From Chloroflexota bacterium (GTDB taxonomy: Bacteria > Chloroflexota > Anaerolineae > Anaerolineales > UBA4823), in contig DAOVXM010000053.1 in the NCBI GenBank assembly GCA_030636125.1, positions 1 to 10,320 of the forward strand: a stretch of 10,320 nt of DNA. The letters run 5' to 3'. A program made the position numbers and the translations under genes. Within the stretch, counting starts at the first letter, position 1. The number at the start of each line of letters is the position of its first letter. Shown piece after piece: positions 1 through 6,663 of the stretch. The notes beneath the pieces are model-generated. The model had not been told where the DNA came from, made no database searches, and saw only the letters and a program-made list of their open reading frames with translations.

Positions 1-636
1 TCTGGTTTACCGCCGCAGGAAGTGCGGAAAAACAAGATAATTACAGAAATTAGCCGCACCGACACCACAAAAAGAAAAAATGTGTTGATCGAAGCGTTTG
101 CAAAAGCACATAAGCAGTTCCCAGACAGCTTTCTGGTAGTATCCATCGACGAGAATCGCAAAGAACTTGCCCAAGAACTACTGGCATTGATTAGAGAAAA
201 CGATCTTGGGAGCCACGTTGCTGTTGTTGGTTCGATTTGGGATATCTTGCCGACGCTATATGCAGTCAGCGATATATACTGTACTCCATCCGTGATGGAA
301 GGTTTCGGCATGTCGGCGCAGGAGGCCGCGGCTACTAAAGTGCCTGTTGTTGCTAGCAACCTGGTCCCATTTGTGGTTGAATACCTAATGGGTAGCGAAG
401 TGGTGGATGTATGGCAAGACGAAGGTGCAAAACATCCAATCAATCTAGGAACTGGGGCGATTGTGGCTTACGCAGATGATGTGGATGGCTTTGCATATGC
501 GTTGGAAATGTTACTTGCAGACGATGTACTGCGTATAGCCATGGGAGAGAATGCTTATCATGCTACGATACCATATTTCACCTGGTCAAACATGGTCAAA
601 CGTTTTTTAATGTCAATCGATCTGGATAGCGGTTGA
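1..636 (+). CDS. GT4-type glycosyltransferase, C-terminal part (5' end outside window)
   Basis: Retaining GT-B glycosyltransferase, cytoplasmic, expected to move a sugar from an activated donor onto an acceptor not identifiable here. The frame is open from base 1, and only the C-terminal donor-binding Rossmann domain is present (211 codons). The fragment shows an SRTDTTKRKN segment (fragment residues 18-27), where GT4 enzymes place the Arg and Lys that hold the donor diphosphate. It also has the E-x7-E signature MEGFGMSAQEAAA with Glu at codons 100 and 108 (298-300 and 322-324). A conserved tail follows (TIPYFTW and an amphipathic helix). A GTG at 22 is not a plausible start, because similarity continues upstream and half the fold would be missing. 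The style recalls sucrose-phosphate synthase and mannosylfructose-phosphate synthase relatives, which suits the sucrose genes downstream, but donor and acceptor are unproven. The stop lies 17 bases before the next gene's preferred ATG. Confidence 0.85.
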   Translation, partial: SGLPPQEVRKNKIITEISRTDTTKRKNVLIEAFAKAHKQFPDSFLVVSIDENRKELAQELLALIRENDLGSHVAVVGSIWDILPTLYAVSDIYCTPSVMEGFGMSAQEAAATKVPVVASNLVPFVVEYLMGSEVVDVWQDEGAKHPINLGTGAIVAYADDVDGFAYALEMLLADDVLRIAMGENAYHATIPYFTWSNMVKRFLMSIDLDSG

Positions 637-639
637 CAT

Positions 640-644
640 GGGAG
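640..644 (+). promoter_or_regulatory. Ribosome binding site deciding the start at 654
   Basis: GGGAG lies 9 bases upstream of ATG 654, just after the glycosyltransferase stop (634-636). The in-frame TTG at 633 has no comparable site at proper spacing, so translation most likely begins at 654. Confidence 0.55.
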
Positions 645-653
645 AATCGTTGG

Positions 654-1811
654 ATGAGACAACAATTATCACAGGAAAACCTGGCTCCTTTGCTGGAGGC
701 CGAGAACCTTGAAGAGCTTTCCTTCGTGCAGTTGGCGAACCTGTTTTCAAGGGAAAAAGGGATTTCTAACTTTATACCTGATGGTACTTTCCAGATTGAC
801 CCGCGCAACCACGACCGGGTGGTCTTTAATTCTTCACGCGCCCGCCGGCCTCATGACAATCGCCCAGATGGAATAGAACTTGATGTATTGGAAAAGGACA
901 GAAAATGTGTGATCTGCCAGGGGGAAACAACTGGGGTAATCGATCTGGCGGACCTTAGCGAAGGGTTTACCTTTATAAACAAGAATCTTTATCCTGTATT
1001 TTATCCTTTGACGACAATTGACGATTATCCAGCAGATTTTGGTGGGGGTAATTTGGGTTCTGAAGGAAGAGTTGCGCATGGATTTCATTTTTTGCAGTGG
1101 ACATCCTCGCTGCATGATAGAGACTGGCACAACCTCCCGGGCGAAGATCGTGTGGTAGTCATGAAACGCCTGGCTGCCCTGGAAGAGCGGTTGCTTTATG
1201 GTTTTCGGGCGCTCCAGTCAAATTCGTCTCCAGGTGGTGAAGAGTACGATGGGTATGTATCAATCATCAAAAATTACGGTCATCTCGTGGGTGGTTCCCT
1301 CGTGCATGGTCACCAACAAATAGTGTTCAGTAATGTGATGCCCAAGCGCACCCATGATAACTGGCGTTTTCAGCAAGAACGAGGAGAGACATTCTCTGCG
1401 TATATGCTTCGAGAAAACCCCACAGAGCTACTCATTAGGAATTACGGCCCAGCGGTGATGATGGTGCCATTTTTTATGCGCAGACCTTTCGATATGCTCT
1501 TACTGGTAAAAGATACAAGCAAGCGTTATCTTCATGAGCTGAATAGGGATGAGATCAGAGCAGTGACTGATGGCTGGCAGGATGCTATCCAGGTGATGCT
1601 ACGGGTGATGCCCCGAATCGGAAGAGAAGTTGCGTATAACGTCACAACCAACAATGGGCCAGGGGCAGGGTTTTATTTTGAATTTTTACCTTATACCCAG
1701 GAGATTGGAGGCCTTGAACATCTTGGGTTGATTATTTGTCAGGGGAATCCCGGTGATTCCGCCGAACAAATCCGGGCTATTTTAAGCGAGTTGCGTGTAG
1801 ACCTACGGTAG
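654..1811 (+). CDS. GalT/HIT-superfamily hexose-1-phosphate nucleotidylyltransferase-like protein
   Basis: 385 residues, related to galactose-1-phosphate uridylyltransferase and ADP-glucose phosphorylase, which move a nucleotidyl group onto a sugar-1-phosphate through a histidine intermediate. Visible motifs are SRARRPHDN (residues 61-69; compare the RAKRP element of GalT), a CVIC zinc-type pair (C85, C88), and KNYGHLVGGSLVHGHQQI (206-223). The last contains the active-site H-x-H-x-Q: H218, H220 (expected nucleophile) and Q222. The C-terminal half keeps a GalT-like pattern (GAGFYFEFLPY, 337-347), but Phe and Tyr stand where GalT has its second His cluster. This is therefore a divergent subfamily and the nucleotide and sugar are unknown. 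I chose ATG 654 because GGGAG at 640-644 sits 9 bases before it. A TTG at 633 would add seven residues and overlap the preceding stop, with no better ribosome site. It may supply or recycle the donor for the upstream transferase (inference). Confidence 0.8.
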   Translation: MRQQLSQENLAPLLEAENLEELSFVQLANLFSREKGISNFIPDGTFQIDPRNHDRVVFNSSRARRPHDNRPDGIELDVLEKDRKCVICQGETTGVIDLADLSEGFTFINKNLYPVFYPLTTIDDYPADFGGGNLGSEGRVAHGFHFLQWTSSLHDRDWHNLPGEDRVVVMKRLAALEERLLYGFRALQSNSSPGGEEYDGYVSIIKNYGHLVGGSLVHGHQQIVFSNVMPKRTHDNWRFQQERGETFSAYMLRENPTELLIRNYGPAVMMVPFFMRRPFDMLLLVKDTSKRYLHELNRDEIRAVTDGWQDAIQVMLRVMPRIGREVAYNVTTNNGPGAGFYFEFLPYTQEIGGLEHLGLIICQGNPGDSAEQIRAILSELRVDLR

Positions 1812-1835
1812 GTCGAATTATTCTGGAGAGTAGAT

Positions 1836-2477
1836 ATGATTGGAGATAAACTGGTTATTGAGGGTTACCATACTGACCGGGGTGTTGAAATCTGTGATCT
1901 ACTCATAAAGCGAATTTCTGACCGGTTTTGTGTGTCGGTGGCTGGCGAGTCAGGAGCCGGCAAGTCGGAATTGGCTTTTGAGATCGCTAGATTGTTAATA
2001 GAGAGAGGTGTACAGACAGAGATTATCCAACAGGATGATTATTTTGTATTTCCACCAAAAACCAACCATGAAATGCGGCGGCGAAATATCGAACAGGTTG
2101 GTCCATATGAAGTCAAGTTGGATTATTTGGACTCAAATTTGCGCTCTTTCAAGCGTGGGGAAAGCCCGATATATAAGCCACTGGTGATATTTGATGATGA
2201 CCTGATTACGACTGAGGAGATGGATCTAAGCGACAAACAGGTTGTTATAGTTGAGGGCACATATACATCGCTGCTGAAATATTTGGACTTTCGTGTATTC
2301 ATAAATCGAGACTATCACCAAACCCTGGAAGCGCGCCAACGCCGGGCGAGGGATAAATTTGAGCCGTTTCTCCTGGAGGTGCTCGAACGGGAGCATAAAA
2401 TGATCTCCCAACACAAATCTCTCGCCAATGTGATCATTCCACCTGAGTTCGACACCGTACTAATAAGCTGGGAATAG
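1836..2477 (+). CDS. P-loop kinase of the uridine kinase/phosphoribulokinase superfamily
   Basis: 213-residue cytoplasmic ATP-dependent kinase. The P-loop GESGAGKS is at residues 37-44, after a hydrophobic strand (CVSVAG). QQDDYF (65-70) matches the Asp-Asp-Tyr-Phe segment that binds substrate in uridine kinases. A Walker B-like strand ends in VVIVEGTY (136-143). An Arg-rich lid, RQRRARDKF (167-175), follows a strand reading FRVFI. The length fits uridine kinase (about 210 residues). However, the segment PPKTNHEMRRRN (73-84) and the C-terminal HKMISQHKSLANVIIPPEF stretch are not the standard uridine-binding pattern, so the substrate may be another small hydroxyl compound such as a sugar or glycerate. 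GGAG at 1825-1828 precedes the ATG. It lies 24 bases after the nucleotidylyltransferase-like gene and 6 before the propeller gene, so it is probably co-transcribed. Superfamily confident, substrate unknown. Confidence 0.8.
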   Translation: MIGDKLVIEGYHTDRGVEICDLLIKRISDRFCVSVAGESGAGKSELAFEIARLLIERGVQTEIIQQDDYFVFPPKTNHEMRRRNIEQVGPYEVKLDYLDSNLRSFKRGESPIYKPLVIFDDDLITTEEMDLSDKQVVIVEGTYTSLLKYLDFRVFINRDYHQTLEARQRRARDKFEPFLLEVLEREHKMISQHKSLANVIIPPEFDTVLISWE

Positions 2478-2483
2478 TCTTGG

Positions 2484-3452
2484 ATGGCTCTCAATCTAAC
2501 CGATAAATGGGTCTGGGATTTCTGGTTCGCCCAAGATGGACCAGATTACCATATCTTCTACCTGCAAGCTCCGCGCGCAATGAGGGACGAGCATCTACGC
2601 CACTGGCATGTATCGATTGGCCATGCAGTATCACGGGATTTGCGATACTGGCAGATATTGCCCGATGCACTGGTACCTTCAATGGAAGATGAAGATGCTT
2701 TTGACAACTACACCACCTGGACGGGCAGCATCATACGGTATCAAGGAATGTGGTATCTATTCTATACCGGCAGCAAAAAGGGTGAACAGGGTCGGATTCA
2801 GCGGGTTGGCTTGGCGACCTCAAACGATCTCATAAGGTGGGATAAACATCCATCTAACCCACTGATCAAAGCGGACTCGCGCTGGTATGAACTGCTCGAT
2901 CTCGAAATATGGCACGAAGAGGCCTGGCGTGATCCCTGGGTGTTCTGGTACGATGGCGCTTTTCACGCGCTGATAACTGGCCGAGCCAATCATGGACCAG
3001 TCGACGGGCGGGGTGTGATCGCGCACGCCCGTTCGTTGGATCTGATCCAATGGGATGTTTTACCTCCACTCACCGAACCTGGTGAATTCGGGCATATGGA
3101 GGTGCCGCAGCTAATTGCCATCAATGATCGCTATTACTTGATTTTTAGTTGTGGGTCGGCACAGCTCTCAGCTCGACGCCGGAACCGCTTTGGGAATATT
3201 TCTGGTTCTTATTATCTCTACGCGGAATCCCCTCTCGGTCCATTTCGATATTTGAGCGATGTTCCCCTCATAGGAGACGAACCCAACAGTTTATACAGCG
3301 GTAAAATCGTGCCTGGTCCGGATGAAAAATGGTACCTGATGGCGTTTCGGAATTATGATAGAAACGGCAACTTCATCGGTGAAATCACAGACCCTCTGCC
3401 GGTCCACATTACTGCGGATGGCCGTCTGAGCATTAGCGTAACAATGGTCTAA
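2484..3452 (+). CDS. Short GH32/GH43-type five-bladed propeller glycosidase
   Basis: 322-residue protein with the features of clan GH-J/GH-F propellers, most like GH32 (beta-fructosidases such as invertase and sucrose-6-phosphate hydrolase). Candidate catalytic residues fall in the right order: D12 in KWVWDFWF (nucleophile position of the usual W-M-N-D-P-N block), D150 in WRDPWVFW (the GH32 RDP transition-state motif) and E206 in GHMEVPQL (the E-C-P acid/base position, with Val for Cys). WTGS (79-82) matches the conserved F/W-S-G-S strand. Repeated strands of the YHIFYL, WYLFYTG and RYYLIFS type mark propeller blades. No signal peptide is visible, so it is likely cytoplasmic. GH32 enzymes usually exceed 450 residues because of a C-terminal beta-sandwich, which is absent here. 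GGGAA at 2470-2474 overlaps the end of the kinase gene. Hydrolysis of sucrose or a related fructoside is inference; a transfer or phosphorolysis role is possible. Confidence 0.75.
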   Translation: MALNLTDKWVWDFWFAQDGPDYHIFYLQAPRAMRDEHLRHWHVSIGHAVSRDLRYWQILPDALVPSMEDEDAFDNYTTWTGSIIRYQGMWYLFYTGSKKGEQGRIQRVGLATSNDLIRWDKHPSNPLIKADSRWYELLDLEIWHEEAWRDPWVFWYDGAFHALITGRANHGPVDGRGVIAHARSLDLIQWDVLPPLTEPGEFGHMEVPQLIAINDRYYLIFSCGSAQLSARRRNRFGNISGSYYLYAESPLGPFRYLSDVPLIGDEPNSLYSGKIVPGPDEKWYLMAFRNYDRNGNFIGEITDPLPVHITADGRLSISVTMV

Positions 3453-3510
3453 TATCTGGCTGGATTCTTGGGATTCCCCGTCTCCCCTAGTAATTCTGAG
3501 AGAGCTAGCT

Positions 3511-3535
3511 GGCTATCTGCAAAGGTAGAATAATG
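3511..3535 (+). repeat. Translation leader shared with the rel gene (copy 1)
   Basis: The bases just before the amylosucrase start run GGCTATCTG, then CAAAGGTAGAATAATG, ending in the start codon. Nearly the same string occurs before rel (6638-6663). Within the last 16 bases, 14 are identical. AAAGG serves as the Shine-Dalgarno. The similarity extends upstream of the ribosome site, which is more than the site itself requires. Confidence 0.45.
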
Positions 3536-5479
3536 TTTGATCAACCCCTGGAGCGTAAGACCCATCTCTCCCTATCTCGTTTGCGTCCACGATTGGAGAA
3601 ACGTTTTGCGGTTCAGATCGAAGCGAACCCACTCGACTGGCAGGCATTTATGGAACGGTTGGAGAATAGCTTTGCCAGCCTTTTCTCTTTGTATGAGCAT
3701 CTTTATGCCGGTCAATACGATTTCTTCTACCACCTGGAGAACCTGTTATATACCATGGCGAGGATGTGGTTCGAGCGTCCGGAAGAGCTTAAATCGTTGG
3801 ATATTCTCCGGGAACAGGAACCTCTCTGGTTTCAATCCAATAGAATGTTGGGGGGAGTATGTTATGTAGATCTGTTTGCTGGAAATTTAGAGGGTATCCG
3901 GGATCAGATCTCCTACTTCAAAGAGTTTGGATTAACCTATCTTCACCTGATGCCGCTTTATAAAACTCCAGCTGGTGAAAATGATGGGGGTTACGCTATC
4001 AGCAGCTATCGTGAAGTCGACCCTGGCTTGGGGAGCATGGAAGAATTCGTTTCATTAACGACTGAGTTGCGGGAGAATGGGATAAGCCTGGTTCTAGACT
4101 TTGTATTCAATCACACCTCAGATGAACATGAATGGGCATTGAGAGCCATATCTGGTGATTTGGATTATCAGGAATACTATAGAATGTTCACGACTCGCCA
4201 ATTGCCAGATGCCTATGATCAGCACTTACGAGAGATTTTTCCTGATGAACATCCAGGCGTTTTTACTTATAGGAAGGATTTGGAAAAATGGGTATGGACA
4301 ACCTTTCATTCCTACCAGTGGGATTTGAATTACGCCAATCCTGTTGTTTTCGACCGCATGGTGGAGGAAATGCTCTACCTGGCTAATGCTGGCGTGGAGG
4401 TATTGAGGTTGGATGCGGTAGCATTTGTTTGGAAGCAATTGGGTACGAATTGTGAGAATCTTCCTGAAGCGCATATGCTGATTAAGGCATTTAACGCAGT
4501 GAAGCGTATTGTCGCGCCAGCCTTGTTATTCAAATCGGAAGCTATTGTCCACCCGGATGAAGTTGCCAAGTATATCGCACCGGATGAATGCCAGCTGTCT
4601 TATAATCCTCTAGTGATGGCGCTGTTATGGAACTCGTTGGCAACTCGTAAGACTCGATTACTAAAACAAGCTTTAGCCGAACGCTATAAAATCAACAGGC
4701 GTTGTTCTTGGGTCAACTATGTTCGTAGTCATGATGATATTGGCTGGACTTTTTCAGACCAGGATGCATCTCGCCTGGGAATAAATGGGTATGACCACCG
4801 AAAATTTCTAAATGATTTTTATACCGGAATTTTTCCAGGCAGTTTTGCTAAAGGATTGCCATTTCAATTGAATCCTAACACCGGTGATATGCGAATCTCC
4901 GGTACGACTGCATCATTAGCCGGATTAGAAAAGGCGCTTGGTGAAGAAACCTCTTATGAAGTTGAGCTGGCAATTCGCCGGGTTCTCTTGATCTATGGGG
5001 TTATTATGACTCTCGGTGGTATTCCGTTGATTTATCTAGGTGATGAAATTGGGTATTTAAACGATTACACTTATCGCAAGGATCCCGTAAAGTTTGGGGA
5101 TAGCCGATGGGTGCATCGGCCGTATATCGATTGGGCAAAATTTGAGAGACGAAACGAAAAGGGCACAATCGAGGAGCGGATATTTCACGGCGTATGCAAT
5201 TTAATAAGACTTCGTAAGGAAAACGATGTGTTCTCTTGTGGCGACTTGGAAGTTATGGATATTGGTAACGAGCATATATTGGGTTTCGTGCGAACATGCA
5301 GCACAAAAAGGATACTTGTGCTGGCAAATTTCACAGAAGGAGAACAAATCATTCCAAAACAAATCCTACGAATTTATGGATTGGATTATTCTTTATACAA
5401 ATTATCAAATGGGGATAAATACGATTTGGCAGATTTATCCTTGGAACCTTACGAGATTACTATGTTGGCCACATGCTAA
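3533..5479 (+). CDS. Amylosucrase (GH13 glucansucrase)
   Basis: 648 residues, full length for amylosucrase (Neisseria polysaccharea enzyme about 636). It transfers glucose from sucrose to the non-reducing end of alpha-1,4-glucan and frees fructose (EC 2.4.1.4). Order of parts: helical N domain (about 1-95), (beta/alpha)8 barrel with B and B' insertions (about 100-560), C-terminal beta domain (565-648). Motifs: DGGYAISSY (151-159) with the pocket-base Asp, DFVFNH (189-194), nucleophile D294 in LRLDAVAF, acid/base E336 in FKSEAIVH, and D401 in RSHDDIGW. These match D286, E328 and D393 of the Neisseria enzyme with a constant offset of 8. The runs GTNCENLPEAH and KSEAIVHPDEV are close to amylosucrase and unlike sucrose phosphorylase. 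Some GH13_4 relatives only hydrolyse sucrose, so the polymerising activity is inferred. No signal peptide. It lies 80 bases after the GH32-like gene, with AAAGG before the ATG. A trace promoter in that gap is too weak to call. Confidence 0.93.
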   Translation: MFDQPLERKTHLSLSRLRPRLEKRFAVQIEANPLDWQAFMERLENSFASLFSLYEHLYAGQYDFFYHLENLLYTMARMWFERPEELKSLDILREQEPLWFQSNRMLGGVCYVDLFAGNLEGIRDQISYFKEFGLTYLHLMPLYKTPAGENDGGYAISSYREVDPGLGSMEEFVSLTTELRENGISLVLDFVFNHTSDEHEWALRAISGDLDYQEYYRMFTTRQLPDAYDQHLREIFPDEHPGVFTYRKDLEKWVWTTFHSYQWDLNYANPVVFDRMVEEMLYLANAGVEVLRLDAVAFVWKQLGTNCENLPEAHMLIKAFNAVKRIVAPALLFKSEAIVHPDEVAKYIAPDECQLSYNPLVMALLWNSLATRKTRLLKQALAERYKINRRCSWVNYVRSHDDIGWTFSDQDASRLGINGYDHRKFLNDFYTGIFPGSFAKGLPFQLNPNTGDMRISGTTASLAGLEKALGEETSYEVELAIRRVLLIYGVIMTLGGIPLIYLGDEIGYLNDYTYRKDPVKFGDSRWVHRPYIDWAKFERRNEKGTIEERIFHGVCNLIRLRKENDVFSCGDLEVMDIGNEHILGFVRTCSTKRILVLANFTEGEQIIPKQILRIYGLDYSLYKLSNGDKYDLADLSLEPYEITMLATC

Positions 5480-5511
5480 AGATCGTTGCTAATTTTTTCA
5501 GGGGGAATTAA

Positions 5512-5539
5512 TTGAAACATAAATCACCCATTAAATAAT
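5512..5539 (+). promoter_or_regulatory. Candidate sigma-70-type promoter
   Basis: TTGAAA (5512-5517) and AATAAT (5534-5539) are separated by 16 bases, each one mismatch from consensus. A start near 5546 would give a leader of roughly 190 bases before the winged-helix gene. AT-rich sequence makes chance matches common. Confidence 0.3.
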
Positions 5540-5589
5540 CAATATCCAGGTTTCATTTTATTCCTAAAAAAATTCCACAAATCCCACGG

Positions 5590-5595
5590 TATAAT
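5590..5595 (+). promoter_or_regulatory. Candidate -10 element (TATAAT)
   Basis: A perfect TATAAT lies 138 bases upstream of the start at 5734. No good -35 hexamer occurs 16-18 bases before it (the position is an A-run), so it would need an activator, a different sigma factor, or be chance. Confidence 0.25.
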
Positions 5596-5638
5596 TTAGG
5601 GAATTATCGGTGAATTACAGAACTTGGTAATCTCATGA

Positions 5639-5712
5639 ATCAAAGATAAATTGGCGTTTGAGAAATATGTTTTATGTCATGGACTATCTTAAATCAAATA
5701 ACCATCTTTGAT
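5639..5712. repeat. 9-base inverted repeat before the winged-helix gene
   Basis: ATCAAAGAT (5639-5647) and ATCTTTGAT (5704-5712) are exact reverse complements separated by 56 bases. The second arm is just upstream of the GGAG ribosome site at 5721-5724. They could be paired operator half-sites or a long-range stem masking the start. In AT-rich DNA of this length one such match could arise by chance. Confidence 0.3.
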
Positions 5713-5733
5713 AGGAAGCCGGAGACTTAAGTA

Positions 5734-6627
5734 ATGGATAATCCTTCACTATGGCAATCGATGATTGAGGCTTGGACAGCTTTGCGGACTCGCTTCGAAC
5801 CTATAGTTACTCAACGCTGTTTGGAGCTAAACTTGGATCTTCACGATTGGGGATTGCTTATGGCAGTCTTGAAATTCGAGCCCGATGCAACCGCCCCGGT
5901 TGACTTATTGGTACGCAGCCCCTACACGGCCGCGGAGGTTTTTATAGAGCGATTAAGTAGGGCTACGAAGGCAGGTTGGCTATTTGAATCGATTCCAGGA
6001 GCGTACCGTTTGACAGAGAGCGGACGTGAGGTTTGTATGGATTTGATTCAATTTGCACGCTTGACGATGGTTAAAGTTGATCCATTGTCACAGACCGACT
6101 CACAAAGATTGGCTAGCCAAATTAATCGACTCGTCCAGAGTAGTCTGAATACACTACCTCCACCAAATCCTTGGTCAATCCGACTAAGCTATAAATTGAT
6201 GCCGGATGATGAACCAGCTTTGCCATTTATTGAACAAGGATTTACATGTTTGTCTGGATACCGAGAGGACGCCCAGTTAGCATCATGGACGCGCACTGGA
6301 AAGAGTGCCACAGCGCTTGAAATGATGGCATTACTTTGGCGGGGGGAGGTGGACTCGCTTGATTCAATATGTGATAGGTTAGCCCACCGGGGGCATAGCT
6401 GCGATGTATATGCAGATGTACTCGCAAATTTAAGAGAACTTGGCTATGTCAATGGCGAAGACCATTCATTATTCGCGACTGCTTCAGGTAGGATTTTTTG
6501 CAATCAGGTGGAAGCTGCAACAGAAAAAAATTTCTTTGCTCCATGGTCATGCTTGGAAGATGAGGAAAAGGCTGAGTTGTCTGTTACGCTTGACAGGCTG
6601 AAAGATGGCCTTTGGATTGAGAGCTAA
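5734..6627 (+). CDS. Protein with two winged-helix (MarR-like) domains, function unknown
   Basis: 297 residues, no membrane segment or signal peptide. Residues about 36-105 read as a MarR-like winged helix: a helix around HDWGLLMAVLKF, a recognition-helix candidate (YTAAEVFIERLSRATKAGWL, 64-83) and a wing ending in AYRLTESGREV (90-100). A linker with conserved-looking PWSIRLSYKLM (146-156) and GYREDAQLASW (175-185) follows. Residues about 193-260 resemble a second winged helix (ALEMMALLWRGEVDSLDSI, then VYADVLANLRELGYVN and FATASGRIFC). The C-terminus has NFFAPWSCLEDEEKAEL and an acidic helix. The two halves may be an ancient duplication. It is likely a DNA-binding regulator, perhaps of the genes behind it, but no target or ligand is visible. 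ATG 5734 has GGAG 9 bases upstream. The stop is 33 bases before rel, suggesting co-transcription. Confidence 0.6.
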   Translation: MDNPSLWQSMIEAWTALRTRFEPIVTQRCLELNLDLHDWGLLMAVLKFEPDATAPVDLLVRSPYTAAEVFIERLSRATKAGWLFESIPGAYRLTESGREVCMDLIQFARLTMVKVDPLSQTDSQRLASQINRLVQSSLNTLPPPNPWSIRLSYKLMPDDEPALPFIEQGFTCLSGYREDAQLASWTRTGKSATALEMMALLWRGEVDSLDSICDRLAHRGHSCDVYADVLANLRELGYVNGEDHSLFATASGRIFCNQVEAATEKNFFAPWSCLEDEEKAELSVTLDRLKDGLWIES

Positions 6628-6637
6628 AGGTGAAGCG

Positions 6638-6663
6638 GACTATCCGTCAAAGGTAATATAATG
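6638..6663 (+). repeat. Translation leader shared with the amylosucrase gene (copy 2)
   Basis: GACTATCCGT then CAAAGGTAATATAATG ends in the rel start codon and mirrors the sequence before amylosucrase at 3511-3535, with one extra base and a few substitutions. AAAGG is the ribosome site, about 8 bases before the ATG. An overlapping TATAAT at 6657-6662 lacks a -35 and would place transcription after this start codon. Confidence 0.45.

Larger units (their letters stand above)
5480..5733. other. AT-rich intergenic region between two gene groups
   Basis: This 254-base stretch has no credible open frame. It holds two candidate sigma-70-like elements and a 9-base inverted repeat, listed separately. 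I found no clear intrinsic terminator: the T-run near 5493 is not preceded by a convincing stem. No riboswitch pattern was recognised. It probably carries the promoter region of the winged-helix, rel, moeA unit. Confidence 0.6.

Noticed and set aside
22..24. GTG as start of the first gene
   Set aside because: The frame is open to base 1, and a protein from here would lack the whole N-terminal Rossmann domain, so the gene begins outside the window.
633..635. TTG start overlapping the glycosyltransferase stop
   Set aside because: ATG 654 has GGGAG at correct spacing, and the extra seven residues carry no recognisable motif.
834..1130. Antisense open frame inside the GalT-like gene
   Set aside because: The sense frame carries conserved family motifs over the same bases; the antisense product resembles nothing.
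2820..3069. Antisense open frames within the propeller gene
   Set aside because: They lie wholly inside a gene with clear motifs, lack ribosome sites and read as low-complexity shadows.
3503..3510. AGCTAGCT palindrome before amylosucrase
   Set aside because: An 8-base palindrome with no supporting arms is expected by chance and shows no operator context.
3533..5479. Sucrose phosphorylase or trehalose synthase instead of amylosucrase
   Set aside because: Length, helical N domain, the GTNCENLP and KSEAIVHP runs and the constant offset of all three catalytic residues match amylosucrase.
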